64,000 bases of DNA from Terriglobales bacterium (GTDB taxonomy: Bacteria > Acidobacteriota > Terriglobia > Terriglobales > Acidobacteriaceae): assembly GCA_035487355.1 (NCBI GenBank), contig DATHMF010000105.1, forward strand, positions 1 to 64,000, given 5' to 3'. A model generated the notes under the pieces. It was not told the DNA's origin. It made no database searches and saw only the letters and a program-made list of their open reading frames with translations. A program made the translations under genes and the position numbers. Position 1 is the stretch's first letter, and each line of letters starts with the position of its first letter. This document shows positions 27,149 through 35,077 of the stretch, piece after piece.

Positions 27149-29089
27149 CTACGCGTGCTGTCCTTCAGTCCTGCGCAGACGCGCGATGACAAGTCTGATT
27201 TCTTCGAAGGTTATTTCCGGGGGCAAAGCATCTTTGAGCAGCTTGAGGCGCTGCATTCCGTGCTGGGCGCAGGCTGCTTCAATCTGCGCGCATTTTCCGG
27301 CATCAACCCAGGCGGGTTGAAACTCCAACTCTCCACGTTCCACCATCGCCGCCACCAGAGACACAACGCTGCCGAGTTGGCGGCCACGAAGGTTTGCGAT
27401 CTGCTCAAGGCTGTGTCCCTTCCCGATCAACAAGACTGTTTCTTCCGCGGGGGCCAACTTCTTTTCAGACGCTTGCCGTGCCCGCGCGCCATCGCTAAAC
27501 TGCTTGATTGCGTTCAATATCTGCCGGCCATACAGCTCGGTCTTGCGTTCCCCGAATCCGTAAACGCCCCGCAGGCCGGCCAGCGAATCGGGCTGCACGC
27601 GGCACAATTCTTCCAGCGAGGTGTCGTGCATTACGACAAAAGCGGGGACCCCCTGCTCCTTGGCGGCAGCGCGGCGCCATTCGCGAAGATATTCGCGCAG
27701 GTCGTTATTTATATCTGCGTTTGGATCTGCGTTTTGGTTTATGTCCTGATTTATGTCTGAACTCCGATGCCGTGCGCCGCGTTCTGCCCGCATTGAAGGC
27801 CCGCTGCCAACAATCGGCGAGACAAATTTTTGCCGCGGTAGACGGGGCACGAAAACAGGACCGGACAGCCACTCGATTGCGGGACCGCATATATCACAAG
27901 CCCCGCACGATTCCCATTTCGGGGTCTCGCCAAAGTGGGAACAAATCTGACGATGGCGGCAAGTAGTGGATGCGGCATAGCGGCGAATCTGGTGATAGCG
28001 TTGCCAGGCGCGCTCTTTTTCCGCCGGATCAGCAATCTGCTCGACGAAATAAGTCAGCAACCCCACATCGCGCTTCTGCCAGAGCAGAATGCAATCGGCC
28101 GGCTGTCCGTCGCGCCCCGCGCGTCCGGCCTCCTGGTAATACTGCTCGACTGATTTCGGCAGCGCAAGATGGACCACGGCGCGTACGGCCGCTTTGTTGA
28201 TGCCTAACCCGAACGCGATCGTTCCCACGAGCACGCGAACTTCGTCGGACATCCAGCGTTCCTGGTTGCGCCGGCGCATGTCATTTTCCATCTTTCCGTG
28301 ATACGCAACCGCGGCAATTCCCTGCTCTTCCAGGAAGTCCACCGTTTCCTCGACTTTATTGATCGTGGGCGCGTAAACAATGATATTGCTGCCTGAATAT
28401 TGTTTGAGTGTTCGCACAAGAAGATCGGGTTGCGTACCCGGCTCGCACTCCTTCGTCACATAGCGAAGGTTGGTCCGATGAAAGCTGGCAATATATTTAT
28501 GAGGATTGCGCAGCCGGAGCTGATCAATGATGTCGTGACGCACCTGCCGGGTGGCGCTGGCGGTAAACGCGGCGATAGGAAGGCCGGGAAAACGATCGCG
28601 CAGCGAGCTGAGCTGCCGGTACTCCGGACGGAATTCGTGGCCCCACTCCGAGATGCAATGCGCCTCATCAATGGCAAACAGCGCGATGGGCACACGCTTC
28701 AGCCAAGCGATCGTATCCGCGCGCGCGAGCCGTTCCGGGGAGAGATACAGAAGACGGTAGTGCCCCTCCGACGCCTTGCGTGTGATCCTGGATTGTTCTT
28801 CAGTGGCGAGCGAACTGTTTAACATTCCGGCAGCGATTCCCATCTGGGTGAGTTGCGCGATTTGGTCCTGCATCAGGGCGATCAGAGGAGAAATCACAAT
28901 CACAGTCTGCTGCGGCAACATCGCGGCCGGCAATTGATAACACAACGACTTTCCGCCGCCCGTAGGCATGACTACACAGGTGTCATGGCCTGCCACCAGA
29001 CTGGCGATGACTTTTTCCTGCAGTGGACGGAACGAGTCGTAACCCCAATAGCGACGCAGTGCCGCCAAAGATTCGACCTCTAAAGTCAT
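27149..29089 (-). CDS. recQ: ATP-dependent DNA helicase RecQ
   Basis: RecQ is a 3'-5' DNA helicase of recombination and repair. Motifs in the 646-residue protein are Walker A TGGGKS (43-48), DEAH (AIDEAHCISEWGHEF), the RQC zinc site with four Cys (CRHRQIC...CGACDIC, ~377-401), and a C-terminal HRDC domain (~465-540). Between the zinc site and HRDC there is an unusual Asn/Asp-rich stretch (about 443-464; SDINQDINQNADPNADINND) made of 12-bp tandem units. All helicase motifs are intact, so it should be functional; the insert lies in a linker. It faces the small exported protein gene convergently and is divergent from RNase H. Confidence 0.95.
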   Translation of the reverse strand: MTLEVESLAALRRYWGYDSFRPLQEKVIASLVAGHDTCVVMPTGGGKSLCYQLPAAMLPQQTVIVISPLIALMQDQIAQLTQMGIAAGMLNSSLATEEQSRITRKASEGHYRLLYLSPERLARADTIAWLKRVPIALFAIDEAHCISEWGHEFRPEYRQLSSLRDRFPGLPIAAFTASATRQVRHDIIDQLRLRNPHKYIASFHRTNLRYVTKECEPGTQPDLLVRTLKQYSGSNIIVYAPTINKVEETVDFLEEQGIAAVAYHGKMENDMRRRNQERWMSDEVRVLVGTIAFGLGINKAAVRAVVHLALPKSVEQYYQEAGRAGRDGQPADCILLWQKRDVGLLTYFVEQIADPAEKERAWQRYHQIRRYAASTTCRHRQICSHFGETPKWESCGACDICGPAIEWLSGPVFVPRLPRQKFVSPIVGSGPSMRAERGARHRSSDINQDINQNADPNADINNDLREYLREWRRAAAKEQGVPAFVVMHDTSLEELCRVQPDSLAGLRGVYGFGERKTELYGRQILNAIKQFSDGARARQASEKKLAPAEETVLLIGKGHSLEQIANLRGRQLGSVVSLVAAMVERGELEFQPAWVDAGKCAQIEAACAQHGMQRLKLLKDALPPEITFEEIRLVIARLRRTEGQHA

Positions 29090-29199
29090 GCAGCTAGTAT
29101 AAAGCGCTGGAAATGCTCAGGGGCCAAATCGGAGGCGTTCGAAGCATCATTCTTCTCTAAGCCTGCATTCATTATAAAAATGCAATAAGATTGAAGCTC

Positions 29200-29670
29200 A
29201 TGGCCCCTCGTCCTAAAACCACCTCTCAATCGGCGCTTTTTAAGAGCAGCGAACCTTCTTCCAAATTGCCTGTGGTAACCGTGAACATTGACGGCGGTGC
29301 ACGCGGAAATCCGGGGCTGGCCGGCTACGGGGTAGTTTTCAAAGACGCCTCGGGGAAAAAGATCGCTGAGCTAAGCCGTTACCTCGGGATCCAGACCAAT
29401 AATTTTGCCGAATATTCCGGGCTGGTTGCGGCGCTGGAGTTTGCGGTAGAGCAAGGTTACAAGGCGCTGAAGGTCTTCAGCGATTCGGAGTTGATGGTCA
29501 GACAGATCACCGGCGTTTACAAGGTCAAAAGCCCGGAGCTGCGCGAATTGTATGACAAAGCCCAGGCGTTGATACGCAAGCTGGAATCGTTTCGCATTGA
29601 GCACGTGCGACGCGAGTTCAACCGCGAAGCGGACAGGCTGGCGAACCATGCGATGGATGAAGGGAAATAG
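29200..29670 (+). CDS. RNase H-fold protein (RNase HI-like)
   Basis: A 156-residue RNase HI homologue from ATG 29200 (MAPRPKTTSQ); a TTG three codons upstream is in frame. Acidic catalytic residues appear intact: D31 in NIDGGARGNPG, E71 in NNFAEYSGL, D95 in FSDSELM, and the final Asp in NREADRLAN. A short Ser/Thr-rich N-terminal extension precedes the fold. It would degrade RNA in RNA-DNA hybrids. The sequence resembles the RnhA type without the basic protrusion (handle), common in Firmicutes, archaea and Acidobacteriota. Divergently transcribed from recQ. Confidence 0.9.
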   Translation: MAPRPKTTSQSALFKSSEPSSKLPVVTVNIDGGARGNPGLAGYGVVFKDASGKKIAELSRYLGIQTNNFAEYSGLVAALEFAVEQGYKALKVFSDSELMVRQITGVYKVKSPELRELYDKAQALIRKLESFRIEHVRREFNREADRLANHAMDEGK

Positions 29671-29678
29671 GAAGGGCG

Positions 29679-32237
29679 CTATTTCACGCCATCAACGATG
29701 AAAAGATGCGAGAGGGTACGTTGATAGCTGTAGGCATACGATTTGCCATCGGGCGTCAGGAGAACGGAATTCATGTTATTAATGCCCGCCAAATCCGACG
29801 GTTTCAGTTCTTTATATAAAGTGCCTTTGCCGGTGGCGATGTCGTGGCGGTAGATCTGGAACTGGCGGTCGCCTTCACGGTAAAGAAAAAGAGCGTGGCC
29901 GTCGGCGCTCCATTGAATGGGTACGTCGCCGGGTGTATTTCCCGTCAATTTCTGGGGCGTGCCGCCTTCGATGGGATAAATGAAAATATCGTCGTGGGCG
30001 CCCATGAGGGCTACGGATTTGCCGTCGGGCGAGACCGTAAATCCGCCTCCAATATCGGAGACGTCAATGCCTTCGGGCGTTATCGGGCGAGGTTTGCCGC
30101 CATCAACATCCTGCACATAGAGCCGGGCAGCATGATCGGTTGCATTGCCGGCAAAGATGAAGTGCTTGTCATCGGGAAGCCATGAAGCAAACTGATAAGA
30201 GCTTATTTCATCGTTAACGATCTCTTTCGGCTGACCGACACCGGTTGACTGTACGAGTAATTTAGGAGGGGAGCCCGCCATGAAAGACAGCGCCCAATTT
30301 CCATCGGGAGAGAGGGCGGCGGCCTGGCCTTCTCCAAGCTGAACGGGAACGGAGCCGTCAGATTTGCTTAGATAAGTGGCGGCGTTCTTGCCTCCTGCTT
30401 CCCCGGATTCATTCATCAATAGCATGGTGCCATCGGTTGACAGGTCAGTTGCGGTGGAAAGGTCAAGCCAGGAAAAATCATGCTCTTTTTGACTGCCCGA
30501 GAGCATTCCGATCACTTCAGCATGTACGTCGTCTTCGGCCAGCAGGACCCTGCCGTGAGAAATATCCTGCAGGGTAAGAATGTCGGGTGTGCTGAGCAGA
30601 ATGCGCTGATGCTGGGAAAGATCAACCGCCCACAATTGCCGGTCATTGCCGGTTTTCGACGCGGTAAACCAGATTTCATCTCCCGTGGGCGACCAGGCAA
30701 GGCCCAGGGCGCTGGCCCAGTCGCTGGATAATACCGTCCGCTTTCCGGATAAATCCATGATGACGACGGATCCGCTGTCATCGCGATGGCTAGGATGATC
30801 TATGAAAGCGATCAGCTTTCCATCCGGAGAAAAACGCGGGTTGGTGACATAGCCTGCGGTGGAATACAACACCTTGCCGACGGGAAACTCCAACTGGTTT
30901 TTTACGCCGGCATCGCGAACCACGGCCATGCTGCTGCCATCGGGCGTCCAATCGGCAAACTGGATGTTGGCTTCCCTTTTTCGGGGCGCACCACCCGACA
31001 AGGGAACCTCGGCCAGCGTGTTATTTTCATCGGGCAACAAGATCGCCATGTTCTCAGTAGACGAAATGGAAAGAATTTCTGCTTTGGGAATCTCCAAGGA
31101 ACGCGATTCCAGGCTGCCCGGCCGGGTGGTGAAGATGGCCAGGTCTTCTCCATTTAATTTTGCGCCGTAGATGACCGTGTTGCCATCGGGAGTGAAACGC
31201 GCAAAGGGAATGGAACCGCGGCGAAATGTCAGTTGCTGAAATGAGGGCGGCAGCGAATAACTCAAACGCTTGCCCAGCCAGAGACCGAAGACAACCGCAA
31301 TGACGGCAAGAAGACCGGCATAGAGCGGCAGCTTCCAGCGGGCGAAGCGGATGGCGGTATCCTGCTGCGCCATTCGGGCCTGGGTGGAGGTCCCCGAAAG
31401 TCCTCGCAGGGCAAAAGCCAGATCATGCGCGGAGTGGAAGCGTTCGTCCGGGCTCTTTTCCAGACAATGCCGCACGATTTGTTCCAAACCGGGAGGAATG
31501 GTGGGATCAGTCTGTGAGATTTCCGGTGGGTCGTCTCTTAAGATCGCGGCGTTGATATCGGTGATGGTTTCTCCGCTAAAAGCGCGGTTGCCGCAGAGCA
31601 TTTCATACAAAATTGTTCCGAAGGCGAAAATATCAGAGCTGGGTTCCGCACTCTTGCCCCTGATTTGTTCCGGAGACATGTAGCCGGGCGTGCCCATCAC
31701 CACTCCAGCCATCGTAGCCATGTTGGAATCGTAGAGCCGGGTTTCTTCTAATAGTTCAGGTTTGGTTAGCTTGGCGATACCGAAATCGAGGATCTTGGCG
31801 CGTCCATCTTTGGTGATGTAAATATTTTCCGGTTTCAGGTCGCGGTGCACGATTCCTTTTTCATGCGCAGCAGCCAGGCCACTGGCGATCTGAATGGCAT
31901 ATTCCACGGTCTTGCGATAAGGCGGCCGGCCACTCCGCAGAAGATCGCGCAAGGATTGCCCTTCGAGCAGCTCGGTGACAATGTAGGGCGCACCCTCAAA
32001 CAGGCCAAAATCAAAAACGGCAAGAATGTTGGGATGGTTGAGCATCCCGATGGATTTGGCTTCCTGTTCGAAGCGGTGCAGCCGCTCAGCATCTTCTGCC
32101 ATGGCGGCAGGCATCACTTTGATGGCTACATCACGGCTGAGCCGGGTGTCGCGCGCGCGGTAGACCTCACCCATACCTCCGCTGCCAATCATCCCGATGA
32201 TGTTGTAAGGCCCTAATTGTGTGCCTGTTTTCAGCAT
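29679..32237 (-). CDS. Ser/Thr protein kinase with TolB-like beta-propeller
   Basis: An 852-residue receptor-like kinase. The N-terminal Hanks-type kinase (1-280) has GSGGMGEV (18-25), the ATP Lys K40, HRDLKPEN (131-138), DFG (151-153) and GTPGYMSPEQ. One membrane segment follows (~302-322). The C-terminal ~500 residues contain repeated motifs of the form FTPDGxxVIY and SPDGKxIAF, typical of PD40/TolB propellers, and would lie outside. Such kinase-propeller fusions are numerous in Acidobacteriota. Motifs are complete, so an active kinase is likely; the ligand is unknown. No Shine-Dalgarno precedes the ATG. Confidence 0.93.
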   Translation of the reverse strand: MLKTGTQLGPYNIIGMIGSGGMGEVYRARDTRLSRDVAIKVMPAAMAEDAERLHRFEQEAKSIGMLNHPNILAVFDFGLFEGAPYIVTELLEGQSLRDLLRSGRPPYRKTVEYAIQIASGLAAAHEKGIVHRDLKPENIYITKDGRAKILDFGIAKLTKPELLEETRLYDSNMATMAGVVMGTPGYMSPEQIRGKSAEPSSDIFAFGTILYEMLCGNRAFSGETITDINAAILRDDPPEISQTDPTIPPGLEQIVRHCLEKSPDERFHSAHDLAFALRGLSGTSTQARMAQQDTAIRFARWKLPLYAGLLAVIAVVFGLWLGKRLSYSLPPSFQQLTFRRGSIPFARFTPDGNTVIYGAKLNGEDLAIFTTRPGSLESRSLEIPKAEILSISSTENMAILLPDENNTLAEVPLSGGAPRKREANIQFADWTPDGSSMAVVRDAGVKNQLEFPVGKVLYSTAGYVTNPRFSPDGKLIAFIDHPSHRDDSGSVVIMDLSGKRTVLSSDWASALGLAWSPTGDEIWFTASKTGNDRQLWAVDLSQHQRILLSTPDILTLQDISHGRVLLAEDDVHAEVIGMLSGSQKEHDFSWLDLSTATDLSTDGTMLLMNESGEAGGKNAATYLSKSDGSVPVQLGEGQAAALSPDGNWALSFMAGSPPKLLVQSTGVGQPKEIVNDEISSYQFASWLPDDKHFIFAGNATDHAARLYVQDVDGGKPRPITPEGIDVSDIGGGFTVSPDGKSVALMGAHDDIFIYPIEGGTPQKLTGNTPGDVPIQWSADGHALFLYREGDRQFQIYRHDIATGKGTLYKELKPSDLAGINNMNSVLLTPDGKSYAYSYQRTLSHLFIVDGVK

Positions 32238-32554
32238 GCAAAGTGGAAGTGCTGGTGAACTCTCCTGAGCCGGTCTTGCTGAGTGCTATGGTTATAGCTG
32301 ATTACGGTAATTGCTACAAGATTGTTACAAGGGCCCGCGCATCGTTTCAGATAGAGTACGCGCCGAACCAGGTTTTAGTTTTTACCGCAACGAAGCTTTA
32401 GTTTTTACCACATAGACACAGCGGCACGGAGAAAAGCAAAGGCAAGACCCGCCGCAGATCAACGCTGATTTTTACGCAATGCCACTTCCAACGCTTTTCC
32501 TCTGCGCTTCCTTAGCGCCCTCAGCGGTTAGATTTGTGGTAAACCTAATGACTT
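32238..32554. other. Intergenic region with repeat copies
   Basis: 317 bp between the divergent kinase and lyase genes. It holds an ACCACATAGACACAGCGGCA repeat copy (about 32407-32430) and a CCGCAGATCAACGCTGATTT repeat copy (about 32450-32470). No gene is seen. Confidence 0.5.
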
Positions 32555-34294
32555 ATGCTCCGAATTTGTGTGGTTCTTGCCCTAGTCACCTGTAGCTTTG
32601 CCGCGTCCATATCTACGCCCGAGCATCCGCTGGCGACACTGCGGCCGCATCCGAGAATCATTGCCACCGATGCCGATTTCGCCCGCCTGCGCGAACTAGT
32701 ACGCAAAGATGCATTCGCAGCAAAGCTCTATGCCGACCTCAAGCATCAGGCCGACCAGATGCTCGACCAGCCGACCGTGGTGCATCGTTTGATTGGCCCG
32801 CGGCTGCTCGACCAGAGCCGCCTGTGCCTGGAGCGCGTCTACACACTGGCGCTGGTATATCGTATCAGCGGTGAAACTAAGTACCTGAACCGCACGGTAA
32901 AAGAGCTGCGCGCCGCCGCAGCGTTCCCAGATTGGAACCCATCGCATTTTCTCGACGTGGCCGAGATGACCCATGCACTCGCCATCGGCTACGACTGGCT
33001 CTATCAGGACCTCAGCGCCGAAGACCGCGCCCTGTTTCGCCGGGCCATCACAGAAAAAGGACTGGACGAGGCCATCAAGATCTATCAGCACCACAACTGG
33101 TGGACCGTAGTCGTGCACAACTGGAACCAGGTGTGCAATGGCGGTATCACGCTGGGCGCATTGGCAATCGCCGATGAAGACCCGGAGCGCGCGGAGTACA
33201 TCGTGAAGCAGTCGGTGGAATCTATCCAGCTCGCCATGGCGTCCTACGCACCTGAAGGCGGATGGGCTGAGGGCCCCGGCTACTGGCAGTATGCTACGTC
33301 GTACAACGTCTACTACCTGGCGGGACTCGAGAGCGCGCTGGGCACCGATTTTGGGCTCTCATCACTCCCCGGCTTCGAGCATGCCGGCGATTTTCGTCTC
33401 TATTTCCAGGGCCCGGGCGGCACCTTCAACTACGCAGACGCGCACTCGCCCGCGGGTACCGCGCCTGAAATGTTCTGGCTTGCGCACCGGTTTTCGGAGC
33501 CGGTCTTCGCGTGGGACGAATTGCGGCATCTGACTGCGGGTGACAAGCCGCAAGCTCTCGACCTGGTTTGGTATCAGACAGTAGGGCGAAGCCCGGACGC
33601 GGCGCACTGGACGCGGCGCAGAATGTTTGCAGGCGTCAACGTAGCTTTTCTGCGCAGCGGTTGGGAGTCACCGGATGCTTTCTGGATCGGCGTCAAGGGC
33701 GGTGACAATCAGGCCAACCACAGCCACCTCGACCTGGGCAGCTTCGTGCTCGATGCACGCGGCGTGCGCTGGGGGCTCGACCTGGGCAGCGATGATTACA
33801 ACATGCCCGGATATTTCGGCAAGCAGCGGTACACGTACTATCGCTTGCGCACGGAATCACACAACACGGTGTTGATTGACGGCGAGAACCAGGACGCGAA
33901 AGCCAAGGCCCCTATGACTATGAAGAACGGAGTAGCGACCATTGATTTGGCAGAAGCCTATCCGGGGAAGGTCACGAAATTCGTGCGCACCGTCGAGCTT
34001 ACGCCGCAGAACACTGTAACGGTGCGCGACGAGATTGAGGCACCTCACCCCGTGGAAGCCTTGTGGGGCATGGTCACCGATGCGCAGGTGACGATTGACC
34101 ACAACCACGCCCGACTGGAAAAAGGAAATACCGCGCTGCAGGCCGAGATCGTCTCGCCCAAAGGTGCGGTCTTTGAGACGGTTTCTACCACTCCTCTGCT
34201 GACGATAGAAGATCCCAATAAGGGGACTCAGAAATTAGTGGTCCGGCTCAAGGGCAAGGTGACCCGCACGCGGATCGAGGTGGAGTTCCGGTAG
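32555..34294 (+). CDS. Heparinase II/III-like polysaccharide lyase, exported
   Basis: A 579-residue protein with a signal peptide (MLRICVVLALVTCSFA). It has the heparinase II/III organisation: an alpha/alpha toroid with HPRIIATDADFARLRELVRK, DWLYQDLSAEDRALFRRAI, HHNWWTVVVHNWNQVCNGG (likely active-site Asn/His/Tyr region) and EGPGYWQYATSYNVYYL, then a beta-sandwich with NQANHSHLDLGSFVLDARG (metal-site His). It probably cleaves an acidic polysaccharide in the periplasm or outside. It stands alone without neighbouring sulfatases or transporters. A perfect 108-bp duplication begins in its last codons (see 34277-34492). Confidence 0.88.
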   Translation: MLRICVVLALVTCSFAASISTPEHPLATLRPHPRIIATDADFARLRELVRKDAFAAKLYADLKHQADQMLDQPTVVHRLIGPRLLDQSRLCLERVYTLALVYRISGETKYLNRTVKELRAAAAFPDWNPSHFLDVAEMTHALAIGYDWLYQDLSAEDRALFRRAITEKGLDEAIKIYQHHNWWTVVVHNWNQVCNGGITLGALAIADEDPERAEYIVKQSVESIQLAMASYAPEGGWAEGPGYWQYATSYNVYYLAGLESALGTDFGLSSLPGFEHAGDFRLYFQGPGGTFNYADAHSPAGTAPEMFWLAHRFSEPVFAWDELRHLTAGDKPQALDLVWYQTVGRSPDAAHWTRRRMFAGVNVAFLRSGWESPDAFWIGVKGGDNQANHSHLDLGSFVLDARGVRWGLDLGSDDYNMPGYFGKQRYTYYRLRTESHNTVLIDGENQDAKAKAPMTMKNGVATIDLAEAYPGKVTKFVRTVELTPQNTVTVRDEIEAPHPVEALWGMVTDAQVTIDHNHARLEKGNTALQAEIVSPKGAVFETVSTTPLLTIEDPNKGTQKLVVRLKGKVTRTRIEVEFR

Positions 34295-34492
34295 AGAAAA
34301 GCGATCAGCACTCAGCCTAGGAGCGATGACATGAATAGATTCGATGATTTGTTCGCAAACGATGTGACTCTCACTCTGAAAAAAGAGGTGGAGTTCCGGT
34401 AGAGAAAAGCGATCAGCACTCAGCCTAGGAGCGATGACATGAATAGATTCGATGATTTGTTCGCAAACGATGTGACTCTCACTCTGAAAAAA
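34277..34492. repeat. Perfect 108-bp tandem duplication
   Basis: 34277-34384 and 34385-34492 are identical in my reading. The unit spans the last codons and stop of the heparinase gene, the spacer with its AGGAG site, and the first 18 codons of the next gene. The first copy therefore encodes a dead-end 23-codon frame (34331-34402), and the second copy leads into the intact gene. Confidence 0.95.
34331..34402 (+). pseudogene. Truncated duplicate start of the small acidic protein gene
   Basis: The first copy of the 108-bp unit carries AGGAG and ATG and the first 18 codons of the downstream gene, then runs into the duplicated end of the heparinase gene and stops at its TAG after 23 codons. It is a by-product of the tandem duplication, though it could be translated. 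Confidence 0.7.
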
Positions 34493-34693
34493 GAGGAGGC
34501 TCTCGTTCTCTTTGAGTTGCTCGCTAACATCAAAGAGGAAGCCGCCATACCTATCCGAGATGGAGCCGAACGCAGGGCAATCTGGAATCTCGCAGTACTC
34601 TTTGAAAGCAAGCTGGCAGAACCATTCATGCACGATTACGCTGCGATCATTCAAGACGCCAAGAGCCGCCCGGTAGCGGGCCATCCAAACTGA
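34439..34693 (+). CDS. Small acidic protein of unknown function
   Basis: Encodes 84 residues (MNRFDDLFANDVTLTLKKEE...), with AGGAG eight bases before the ATG. It is rich in Glu, Leu and Ala, probably helical, without signal or membrane segments. Its 5' end is the second copy of the 108-bp repeat. The copy at 34331 has the same start and ribosome site but stops after 23 codons, so ribosomes may also start there unproductively. No family was recognised; the good start and composition support a real gene. Confidence 0.65.
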   Translation: MNRFDDLFANDVTLTLKKEEALVLFELLANIKEEAAIPIRDGAERRAIWNLAVLFESKLAEPFMHDYAAIIQDAKSRPVAGHPN

Positions 34694-34764
34694 CTTCAAC
34701 GATTGAAACGGCTCAATCTTGAAAATCCGTTCTCATCAAGCCCCGGCCGTGCGATACTGACCAA

Positions 34765-35040
34765 GTGATTCGCCGAACAACCATAGGCGTTTTGACCGCA
34801 GTGATCTCGTTCTTCGCGCTGCCGTCTCAGTTCGCCTATGCGAAAAGCGAAACCGACGTTTGCACCATTGCTTGCCTGGCGGAAGCCCGCACGCAGCAGC
34901 CAGTCAAGCTGCGAACTGAAGTCGCGCGTTTCCCCCGCTATGCGGAAGCAAACTTTTCTCCACTGCCCTCCCTGGCGGTCGAGTTCGCCGGCACAACCCG
35001 GCAGCAACGTGCCCCGCCTCTCATTCCAGCGACAAACTGA
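34765..35040 (+). CDS. Small exported protein upstream of the SecA-like gene
   Basis: A GTG at 34765 opens 91 codons with a clear signal peptide (MIRRTTIGVLTAVISFFALPSQFAYA) followed by a short mature part with two Cys (VCTIACLAEA), which may form a disulfide. It ends 37 bases before the ATG of the SecA-like gene on the same strand, so the two are probably one transcript. Function is unknown; the pairing suggests it may be cargo or a helper of the translocase, which is inference. Confidence 0.6.
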   Translation: MIRRTTIGVLTAVISFFALPSQFAYAKSETDVCTIACLAEARTQQPVKLRTEVARFPRYAEANFSPLPSLAVEFAGTTRQQRAPPLIPATN

Positions 35041-35077
35041 AATTAACAAAATCACCGGAATAGTAAGGAGGACGGCC

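Noticed and set aside
34235-34699. Reverse-strand frame with a repeated peptide
   Set aside because: The repeated peptide simply reflects the 108-bp tandem duplication read in antisense; the frame overlaps real genes on the plus strand.
34838-35077. Long N-terminal extension of the SecA-like protein
   Set aside because: The strong AAGGAGG before the ATG at 35078, and overlap with the small exported protein gene in another frame, make the extension non-coding in this frame.
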